Positions 7,102 to 12,825 of a DNA stretch of 21,744 nt are shown here, one piece after another. The position numbers and the translations under genes were made by a program. Source of the stretch: an uncultured bacterium (GTDB lineage: Bacteria; Bacillota; Negativicutes; Acidaminococcales; Acidaminococcaceae); the NCBI GenBank assembly GCA_905215645.1, contig CAJMQS010000034.1:1-21744 (forward strand). Direction: 5' to 3'. Each line of letters begins with the position of its first letter. Position 1 is the stretch's first letter. The notes beneath the pieces were generated by a model, which was not told where the DNA came from, searched no databases, and saw only the letters and a program-made list of their open reading frames with translations.

Positions 7102-7184
7102 CCTGAGGCTTCCGACTTCAGACTCCTGACTTCCGACTACGGGGATGTTGCACATATATTTTTTGCGTGCAGCACCCCCTCTAT

Positions 7185-7937
7185 TTACCGTTCCAGTTCC
7201 TTTACTGTCACTCCCGGATGCCGGTATTGATCTTCTTTCAATACCACACGTCCCCGGACGGTGACGGCCTGGTGGGGACAGCCGTGGAGGCAGGCCAGGC
7301 AGTGGAGGCAATGGTCTCCCATCACTGCGGCCTTTTCTCCCAGCTGGATGTTTTCTACCGGACACAGCCGCACGCATTCTCCACAGCGGACGCACCGTTC
7401 CGGGGCAACCTGTACTCCCAGATACCAGTATTCCAGTTTTCTTCCCAATGAAGTGGCCGCAAACCGTGCCATCAGAGAATCCTGTTCCTGGGTGTGGTCT
7501 TCTTTCCGATTCTTCACCGCTTCCGCCGCTTCCCGGACTGCTGCATCCTCTTTGTCCAGTTTTTTCAGGTCATACCCGATATGGGACTTCATGCAGATGG
7601 TGCTGTTGGCAATGAGGGGCACCGCCCGGCTCCAGGCAAGACGGCAGCCTTTTTCTCCCAACAGCTGCTGGAGGGTCCGGAAGGTCCGGCCCCAGGTGGA
7701 GCCACAGGTGGCCAGAGCATACACATAATCGTCCTCTGGGAAATCGTGGCTGCGGACAAATTCCTGCACGTTGGCCGGCACATCGCCCCCGTACACCGGG
7801 AACACCAGCCCGACAGCCTGTCCTTCCAATTTCGTTCCTGGAGTCCGGGTGACAGAACAGATCCCGTCCCCCAGGGCGGCGGCCAATTTCTGGGCCAGGG
7901 CTAGGGAATTGCCGGTAGTGGAAAAATAATAGATCAT
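7185..7937 (-). CDS. EFR1-type flavodoxin/ferredoxin fusion protein
   Basis: 250 aa. The N-terminal flavodoxin-like part starts MIYYFSTTGNS (FMN phosphate loop, residues 5-11) and has VFPVYGG at 45-51. The C-terminal part carries two 4Fe-4S motifs, CVRCGECVRLCP (Cys182, 185, 188, 192) and CLHCLACLHGCP (Cys210, 213, 216, 220). This is the EFR1 ferredoxin architecture, a cytoplasmic electron carrier common in anaerobes. The frame is open further upstream, but the start chosen has AAAGGAAG just before it and begins exactly at the flavodoxin fold. It lies 37 nt after the thioesterase gene and is last in a four-gene unit. Its redox partner is unknown. Confidence 0.88.
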   Translation of the reverse strand: MIYYFSTTGNSLALAQKLAAALGDGICSVTRTPGTKLEGQAVGLVFPVYGGDVPANVQEFVRSHDFPEDDYVYALATCGSTWGRTFRTLQQLLGEKGCRLAWSRAVPLIANSTICMKSHIGYDLKKLDKEDAAVREAAEAVKNRKEDHTQEQDSLMARFAATSLGRKLEYWYLGVQVAPERCVRCGECVRLCPVENIQLGEKAAVMGDHCLHCLACLHGCPHQAVTVRGRVVLKEDQYRHPGVTVKELER

Positions 7938-7974
7938 GGTTTGCTTCCTTTCCTGATACAGAAAATCCAGCGTC

Positions 7975-8361
7975 TCAAAGAGACCGCTGGATTTTTTTCG
8001 GTTTCCGGTTTTCGTCCAGGGACACGTACACAAACAGGGCATCCGCCGCCCGGACGGGCTCCTGCTCTTCCTGTTCCGGTTCCAGCCAGGCCACCACTTC
8101 CACGTCCATGGAGGTGTTCCCCACCCGGGTTACCCGGCCTTCCAGCTGAAGGACCGTGCCATAGGGGATGGGCACGTAAAAGTTCATGCCTTTTACAGCA
8201 GCCGTAGTCACCCGGGTCCATGCAAACCGATGGGCGGTGATCCCGCTCACTTCGTCCATCCATCCCATGAGGGTGCCGCCGAAAAGATGCCCAGCGGAAT
8301 TGGCCATGGAAAGCATCACGGACCGGGTCATTATCACCGGCTGGTTGTGCTCCCATTTCAT
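7975..8361 (-). CDS. Hotdog-fold acyl-CoA thioesterase
   Basis: 128 aa, a single hotdog domain. NSAGHLFGGTLMGWMDE (21-37) is the helix signature of YciA/BACH-type acyl-CoA hydrolases, with Asp36 the likely catalytic acid. VTTAAVKGMNFYVPIPYGT and GRVTRVGNTSMDVEVV are the core strands. It would hydrolyse acyl-CoA to free acid and CoA in the cytoplasm; chain-length preference cannot be read. Its ATG overlaps the stop of the upstream SGNH gene by four bases (8358-8361), showing translational coupling, and AGGAG precedes it by five nucleotides. The tail after residue 115 is short and basic. Confidence 0.88.
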   Translation of the reverse strand: MKWEHNQPVIMTRSVMLSMANSAGHLFGGTLMGWMDEVSGITAHRFAWTRVTTAAVKGMNFYVPIPYGTVLQLEGRVTRVGNTSMDVEVVAWLEPEQEEQEPVRAADALFVYVSLDENRKPKKIQRSL

Positions 8362-8951
8362 GCCTGCTCCTGGAGGGCGGCTTTCAGCACTCCTTCAAAG
8401 GCTTCCGCCACCGCCTGGTACCCTTCCTTGTTGGGATGGAGGCCATCCTGGAACATGCTCCGGCCGGTCTTTTCTTCCGCCTCACTGAGGACTTTTTCAT
8501 AGTCCAGCACCGGCAGGTTCCGGCGTTCTGCTTCTTCCTGGAGCCATTGACGGTATTCCCGGAGGGCCGCATTGTGCTTTTCAAATTCACTGGGCAGCTG
8601 CCAGCCCTTTTCCGTACTTTCGATCCGGGTCAAAGGCGGGATCCCCAGGATTACGATGGGCAGCCCTGCATCCCGTGCCTTGTCCAGGGTGCCGGAGATA
8701 TTTTCTTCGATGGAGCTCATAGGTTCATCCAGGAGGATGTCGTTCATACCGCAGCACAGGAAGACTCCATCGGCCTTTTCATCCACCACATCCATTTTGA
8801 ACATGCCCCACATGACCAGGGTCAGTTTACCCCCGGCAGCGTTGTTCACCACTTCAAATCCCATTTTCTTTGACGCAATATCGTACCAAGTATTGGCCAA
8901 AGTTTCATTGGTGCAGCTTACCAGGCTGTCACCGATAAATGCCATTTTCAT
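8358..8951 (-). CDS. SGNH/GDSL-family esterase
   Basis: 197 aa. All SGNH blocks are visible: GDSL near the N-terminus (Ser9 nucleophile), Gly in NNAAGGK (block II, about 36-42), GMND (Asn70, block III) and DGLHPN (Asp169 and His172, block V). There is no signal peptide, so it is probably cytoplasmic, unlike many lipases of this fold. Likely an esterase, thioesterase or deacetylase on small acyl substrates. AGGAG lies seven nucleotides before the ATG. It sits 12 nt after the M20 amidohydrolase gene and overlaps the thioesterase gene, so all three should be made together. Confidence 0.88.
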   Translation of the reverse strand: MKMAFIGDSLVSCTNETLANTWYDIASKKMGFEVVNNAAGGKLTLVMWGMFKMDVVDEKADGVFLCCGMNDILLDEPMSSIEENISGTLDKARDAGLPIVILGIPPLTRIESTEKGWQLPSEFEKHNAALREYRQWLQEEAERRNLPVLDYEKVLSEAEEKTGRSMFQDGLHPNKEGYQAVAEAFEGVLKAALQEQA

Positions 8952-8963
8952 AACTTTTCTCCT

Positions 8964-10172
8964 TCAGTCTCTCTTGCTGAAATCCGCTCCCTGCTCCAGG
9001 GCAGCCAGGGCATCGATCACTACCTGGCTCATGAGTTTGGAACCGACCACCAGGGCATTCTCATTGGGGCACATCCGGGCATCATGGAGTCCATGGATGG
9101 GTTCCCCTTCTGTGCCGCAGCCCAGCCACAGGAAAGCTCCCGGGATTTCCTGCAGATAGAAGCCGAAATCTTCGGCGGTCAGATCCGGGACCACCTGGGA
9201 AACCAGCCCTTCATCCCCCAGGACTTTTCTGGCCGTATCTCTCACCAGCTGTGCCGGGACGGGCCAGTTGTCCAGAACGGGATACCCATAATAGTAATTG
9301 AATTCGCAGTCCACACCGGCAGATTTTTTCAAGCCATCCAGGATGTCCTGGATGAATTCCGGGATCCTTTTCCGATTTTCTTCGTCTAGGGTCCGGATGG
9401 TCCCTTCCAGGGTCACTTCATCGGGCACTACATTGTACCGGGACCCACCCCGGATGGTGCCGATATTGATGGTGGCCGTAGCCAGGGGGCTGACCCGGCG
9501 GCTGACGATATGGCTGATCTGCTGGAGGAAATCCGCCGCGGCCATGATGGCATCGATGCCTTCCTGGGGATGGCCTGCATGGGCCGTTTTCCCTTTGATC
9601 ACCACTTTGATCCGGTCAGATCCGGCCATCATGGCACCTGCCTTGACGCCGATTTTCCCACAGACGAAGCTGGGCCACACATGGAGCCCGAAAATGGCCT
9701 TCACGTCTTGGAGGAACCCGTCTTTCATCATATACCGGGCACCGCCGGTGGGAGACAGTTCTTCCGAAGGCTGGAACAGGATCCGGACGCTGCCCTGGAT
9801 TTCGTCCTTCCGGCGGAGCAGCCGCAGGATGGTTTCCAGCAGGGTGGTGATATGGATATCATGGCCGCAGGCGTGCATGACGCCAGGATTCTGCGAAGCG
9901 TAGGGAAGTCCGGTGGCTTCTTTCACGGAAAGGGCATCGATATCGGCCCGGAGAGCCACCATAGGCCCCGGTTTCCCGCCTTTGAGGGTGGCAGCCACAC
10001 CATAATGGTCTGTGCCTCGTACCGGATCCAGTCCTAAATCTTTCAGGATTGTGAAGATTTTCTCCGAAGTCTTCTTTTCTTCCGTGCTGACTTCCGGGTG
10101 TTCATGGAACCACCGGCGCCATTCTACACATTTTGCTTCCAGAGCATCTTCCGTCAGGTTCAATACGTCCAT
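8964..10172 (-). CDS. M20 amidohydrolase (N-acyl-amino-acid/hippurate hydrolase type)
   Basis: 402 aa, the full length for the HipO/AMA family. ALRADIDAL (73-81), HACGHD (100-105, Cys102 and His104 as metal ligands), QPSEE (134-138, Glu137/Glu138), GLHVWP (162-167) and the C-terminal GLHDARMCPNENAL (His363) are the expected metal and catalytic residues. It would cleave N-acyl-amino acids, or related amides, to acid plus amino acid; the exact substrate is open. Strong GGAGG ribosome site. First gene of the four-gene minus-strand operon with an SGNH esterase, a thioesterase and an EFR1 redox protein. Confidence 0.9.
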   Translation of the reverse strand: MDVLNLTEDALEAKCVEWRRWFHEHPEVSTEEKKTSEKIFTILKDLGLDPVRGTDHYGVAATLKGGKPGPMVALRADIDALSVKEATGLPYASQNPGVMHACGHDIHITTLLETILRLLRRKDEIQGSVRILFQPSEELSPTGGARYMMKDGFLQDVKAIFGLHVWPSFVCGKIGVKAGAMMAGSDRIKVVIKGKTAHAGHPQEGIDAIMAAADFLQQISHIVSRRVSPLATATINIGTIRGGSRYNVVPDEVTLEGTIRTLDEENRKRIPEFIQDILDGLKKSAGVDCEFNYYYGYPVLDNWPVPAQLVRDTARKVLGDEGLVSQVVPDLTAEDFGFYLQEIPGAFLWLGCGTEGEPIHGLHDARMCPNENALVVGSKLMSQVVIDALAALEQGADFSKRD

Positions 10173-10229
10173 TCAAATCCCCTCCCGCTCCGATGGAATC
10201 CATCAGAATGATTTTGTAGTAATGGTTTC

Positions 10230-10258
10230 ATTCTACCATTTTTATAGGGATTTGAAAA
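10230..10258 (-). promoter_or_regulatory. Promoter for the M20-SGNH-thioesterase-EFR1 operon
   Basis: On the minus strand TTTTCA (10258-10253), a 17-nt spacer and TAGAAT (10235-10230), about 60 nt before the start codon at 10172. The -35 is imperfect. Confidence 0.5.
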
Positions 10259-10278
10259 CGGGGTACGGAAGGGTAGTA

Positions 10279-10310
10279 TATGTCAACAAGTTTTCAGTGA
10301 AACCTTCATC
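10279..10310 (+). repeat. 32-bp direct repeat, left copy
   Basis: Matches 11622-11653 in the same orientation at about 26 of 32 positions; the last 13 bases, TGAAACCTTCATC, are identical. A shortened relative (TTTTCAGT...GTGAAACC) appears near 15282-15302. The two full copies bracket the hypothetical genes at 10519-11598. Confidence 0.6.
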
Positions 10311-10366
10311 GCCGTATAGTTATTCAGAAATAGGGTCAAAAATTTTTTATCGCTGCTTCGAGGTCG

Positions 10367-10420
10367 ACGACGTAGGGGTTTCGCCACAGGCAAACCCGTC
10401 CCGGCCTCCCAGAGGGGAAA
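10367..10420 (+). repeat. GTAGGGG hairpin element, copy C
   Basis: Begins ACGACGTAGGGG. The stem GGGTTT-c-GCC (10376-10385) pairs with GGCAAACCC (10389-10397), followed by GTCCCGGCCTCCCAGAGGGG and an A run. The stem differs from copy A by paired changes, so base pairing is kept. With D and the promoter, this accounts for most of the 10173-10518 intergenic region. Confidence 0.7.
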
Positions 10421-10485
10421 AGTCTCCTATACCCGTACTCTCCTTTTTCAAAGCCAGCCAGTTGGAACACCCCTTTATTAACAGG

Positions 10486-10508
10486 ACCGTAGGGGAAGCA
10501 GGCCGCCC
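10486..10508 (+). repeat. GTAGGGG element fragment D
   Basis: ACCGTAGGGGAAGCAGGCCGCCC resembles the outer parts of the GTAGGGG element with the middle missing. It lies just downstream of the minus-strand gene ending at 10519. A degenerate remnant is the simplest reading. Confidence 0.4.
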
Positions 10509-10518
10509 TTTTTATATT

Positions 10519-10929
10519 TTACCATTCATAGGTTCCAAAGGTGTTCTGCAGCGTATGATAAATATTCTTTTCCCTTTCATTCATATCGGAAAAACTGATA
10601 ATCTGAAGATACTCTGGAAATCTTTTTTCCTGAGTTGTCATGCTATTTTTTTGAAACTCGTCCGTTTTCCTATCAAACAGGACTCTCAGCGTGTTGTCTT
10701 TTTTATCAATGATGACAAATCCGCTTTTTCCATAACTGTAAATGTATCTTCTGTCCCATTGCAGCGATTGTCCGTCCTTTTCAATGGTAAATGCTCTCAC
10801 ATCATCATGGAGCCAATATTTGCCTTCATATTTGTTGATTTCGTAGCGGCTTCCGTCATAAAAATACAGAGAAGAAACCAATAGCCAGATTGAAATGACT
10901 CCTATGACTATCCCCGCAGCTTTTTTCAT
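10519..10929 (-). CDS. Hypothetical membrane-anchored protein (136 aa)
   Basis: Not recognised. One N-terminal hydrophobic segment (about residues 4-24, after MKKA) would act as an uncleaved anchor or signal peptide, with the remaining 110 or so residues outside. That domain is rich in charged and aromatic residues and looks like an alternating beta-strand protein (YIYSYGKSGFVIIDKKDNTLRVLF). The gene is AT-rich compared with the metabolic genes on both sides. AAGGAG sits 13 nt before the ATG, a long spacing. It follows the 205-aa gene by 51 nt on the same strand, so the two may be co-expressed. Confidence 0.6.
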   Translation of the reverse strand: MKKAAGIVIGVISIWLLVSSLYFYDGSRYEINKYEGKYWLHDDVRAFTIEKDGQSLQWDRRYIYSYGKSGFVIIDKKDNTLRVLFDRKTDEFQKNSMTTQEKRFPEYLQIISFSDMNEREKNIYHTLQNTFGTYEW

Positions 10930-10980
10930 ATGGATCGTTTGTCTCCTTATGCCCGCCGTAATCTCACGACCACATTTATT

Positions 10981-11598
10981 CTATTTGATTCGCCTCTTTA
11001 CTTTTTTATAAAAATCCGGACAGATTGTTACCCCGTCCTCAAATAGACAGTCAAATACAGAGGCTTGTCCTGTATTTTTCAATTCTGTACAAACGGCGGG
11101 AATAATCCGGCTGGCTTCCTGATAAGTTATCTCCTGATATCCGAATGCATGAAATGTCTTTCGTACTGCGTTTTTGACTTCTTCCGTCTTGTCGCTGGTT
11201 GCCTGATTGGTAAAAATATACCATTCTGCGGTTTGACAGGTATGCTGTTCCAATAGATAGAATACGGGAAGCAACGGACTCACAAATACAATCAGTTCAT
11301 CAACAGTCCCTGCCAACCTCTGGAAAAGGGCCTGATTATCATCCAAATACGGCTGATCTGGGGCCAGCAGGATTTTGTATTCCCGATCTGGATAAAGATC
11401 AAAATTACACCAATCCAAAATGGAAAAATGAGGTAGACCTTTTTTCAAGACATCATAAAAGTCCAGAGGAGGATTTTCCTGAAAACGGCAGGCCGTTTCT
11501 TTATACTTTCTATATTCTGCAGATTGCTGATACGCATAAGTCCCCCATGGTAAATTCCGGGGATAATATTGGTAAATTACTGAGATGTAATTTTTCAT
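10981..11598 (-). CDS. Hypothetical soluble protein (205 aa)
   Basis: Not recognised. A soluble protein with no signal peptide or membrane segment, rich in Tyr, Phe and acidic residues, and AT-rich at the DNA level. The ATG has AAGGGG eight nucleotides upstream, a good ribosome site. VDELIVFVSPLLPVFYLLEQ (about 98-117) is the most hydrophobic part and may form a core strand and helix. The size, acidic character and isolation beside other orphan genes would fit an immunity-type or phage-derived protein, but no motif supports that. It lies within the segment bracketed by the 32-bp direct repeats. Confidence 0.62.
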   Translation of the reverse strand: MKNYISVIYQYYPRNLPWGTYAYQQSAEYRKYKETACRFQENPPLDFYDVLKKGLPHFSILDWCNFDLYPDREYKILLAPDQPYLDDNQALFQRLAGTVDELIVFVSPLLPVFYLLEQHTCQTAEWYIFTNQATSDKTEEVKNAVRKTFHAFGYQEITYQEASRIIPAVCTELKNTGQASVFDCLFEDGVTICPDFYKKVKRRIK

Positions 11599-11621
11599 AC
11601 AATATACCCCTTCCCTGAGGA

Positions 11622-11653
11622 TAGGTCACCAAGCTCTCGTTGAAACCTTCATC
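11622..11653 (+). repeat. 32-bp direct repeat, right copy
   Basis: Same orientation as 10279-10310; TGAAACCTTCATC is identical and the first 19 bases differ at about six positions. It lies in the gap between the 168-aa and 205-aa hypothetical genes. Confidence 0.6.
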
Positions 11654-11664
11654 ATAGTGCGTTT

Positions 11665-12171
11665 TTATAAATTCAGCTTGCTTACCAAGTCGTTTTTTCC
11701 TATAATGACGATCCAGCGGTCGGATTTTGTTGCAGCTTCCGCCGTCAGCACATATTCTCCCTTAGTCCCTTTTACTCCCCCATTCCGCTGATTGGTCTTC
11801 TTCACTTCCCAGCCGGTTTCCAACAGGCTGTTTTGGATTTTTTCCTGGGCTGCTTCCTGGGACCCAGGGATGACCAAAGTCACTGCGAATTTTTGAGAGA
11901 GGAGTCCTTTGGTGTGGAGCAGAGAAGGAGGTTCCGACCCATACTGGCGGCAGACAGGCAGTTCCATTACCGCCTGTTCCATCATTTTTGCATCCTTACG
12001 GAATCTCTCGGCAAAAAACAGCCGTCCGATCCCGGCTGCAGCCAGCCAGAGCAGGAAGGCAGCAAGGACCATATTCCAGATTGCTCTACCCACCATTTTG
12101 CCCACAGACTCCACCCCTCTGCTTTTGCCCTTTCTTTTGTCCAGTATACCCTGAAAATATTTTTCTGACAA
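11665..12171 (-). CDS. Hypothetical single-pass membrane protein (up to 168 aa)
   Basis: Not recognised. A basic N-terminal stretch precedes one hydrophobic helix (about residues 31-51), followed by a soluble domain of about 115 residues with a conserved-looking strand pattern (KFAVTLVIPGS, EYVLTAEA, DRWIVIIG). The longest frame begins at a TTG (12171) with no ribosome site. A GTG at 12105 or ATG at 12096, both behind AGGGGTGGAG, would still keep the helix and are equally plausible. It is closer in base composition to the host genes than its two downstream neighbours, and lies just outside the direct-repeat-bracketed segment. Confidence 0.55.
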   Translation of the reverse strand: MSEKYFQGILDKRKGKSRGVESVGKMVGRAIWNMVLAAFLLWLAAAGIGRLFFAERFRKDAKMMEQAVMELPVCRQYGSEPPSLLHTKGLLSQKFAVTLVIPGSQEAAQEKIQNSLLETGWEVKKTNQRNGGVKGTKGEYVLTAEAATKSDRWIVIIGKNDLVSKLNL

Positions 12172-12194
12172 TATTGCAGCAACATTGTTCCAAG

Positions 12195-12216
12195 GGGTTG
12201 TTGTATGCGCAACAGC
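12195..12216. repeat. TGTTGCA-type hairpin upstream of the membrane protein
   Basis: On the minus strand this reads GCTGTTGCGCAT followed by ACAACAAC, close to the terminator at 5294-5317 but with weaker pairing and no T run. It is a member of the same hairpin family rather than an obvious terminator. Confidence 0.45.
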
Positions 12217-12237
12217 TCGATCAACGGTCAGCAGTCA

Positions 12238-12276
12238 AAAAATACTGCCCTGGGAAGCTCCCGGAGCAGTATTTTT
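12238..12276. terminator. Bidirectional intrinsic terminator after nrdG
   Basis: AAAAATACTGC (12238-12248) pairs perfectly with GCAGTATTTTT (12266-12276), with an inner GGGA/TCCC pairing. Read on the minus strand it ends in six T residues directly after the nrdG stop; the plus-strand reading also has a T run. Confidence 0.85.
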
Positions 12277-12279
12277 CAT

Positions 12280-12813
12280 TCATGCATATTCCTCTCCGTC
12301 CCACAGGACGATGGTCCCGGTTTCCAAGGACTTGGGCACATTGATGATCCGCTGGTTTTCGCTGCCTTTGAAGCGCAGGTTCAGGTTCTTTTTACTTTCC
12401 ACAAATTCCCCGTCCACCAGCACATCCAGATACCCCAGCATCTCCCGGGTAATGGCCGGATCTCCCAGCTTCCCGGCCAGCATGTCGTGGTCAAAAAGAT
12501 AGCCGCTGTAGCACCAGATGGTCTTTTTCGGATACCGCTCCCGGATGTGTCGCAGCACCCCCACCAGCACTTCTTGGTTAGCCGGTTCGAAAGGTTCACC
12601 CCCCAGAAGGGAGAACCCCCGGATGTACTCCGGTTCCAGGTCTTCCAAGATTTCCTGCAGCTGGTCCTGGGTAAAGGGCTTGCCGAAGGCAAAATCCCAG
12701 GTTTCCTGGTTGAAACAGCCTTTGCAGTGGTGAGTGCAGCCACTGACGTACAAGGAAACCCGCACGCCGGGGCCGTTGGCCACGTCACATTTTTTGATGG
12801 TTGCGTAATTCAA
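12280..12813 (-). CDS. nrdG: Anaerobic ribonucleotide reductase activating protein (radical SAM)
   Basis: 177 aa. SGCTHHCKGCFN (Cys26, Cys30, Cys33) is the CX3CX2C radical-SAM cluster motif in the NrdG form. LLGGEPF near residues 93-99 is the SAM-binding GGE region. It uses S-adenosylmethionine to generate the glycyl radical on NrdD. The start is TTG at 12813, with AGGGGG about eight nucleotides upstream; no ATG is available nearby. It begins 12 nt after the nrdD stop, in one operon, and is followed by a strong terminator. Confidence 0.95.
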   Translation of the reverse strand: MNYATIKKCDVANGPGVRVSLYVSGCTHHCKGCFNQETWDFAFGKPFTQDQLQEILEDLEPEYIRGFSLLGGEPFEPANQEVLVGVLRHIRERYPKKTIWCYSGYLFDHDMLAGKLGDPAITREMLGYLDVLVDGEFVESKKNLNLRFKGSENQRIINVPKSLETGTIVLWDGEEYA

Positions 12814-12825
12814 CGAAAAGCCCCC

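Larger units (their letters stand above)
6898..7178. repeat. Composite inverted-repeat element between convergent genes
   Basis: About 280 bp without a gene. Both ends carry the same parts in opposite orientation: an outer hairpin of GGGGGTGCTGCAC/GTGCAACACCCCC type (6898-6928 left; 7141-7178 right) and an inner tract of 7-nt units (GTCTGGA, GTCTGAA, GTCTGGA at 6955-6975; TTCCGAC, TTCAGAC, TCCTGAC, TTCCGAC at 7110-7137). The two inner tracts are near-complementary. The centre holds AAATTTGC/GCAAATTT (6986-7003), GTAGAACC/GGTTCTAC (7012-7064), GATTCTG/CAGAATC (7051-7070) and the hairpin at 7072-7101. Structure resembles a small non-coding mobile or REP-type element; no protein is encoded. Confidence 0.65.
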
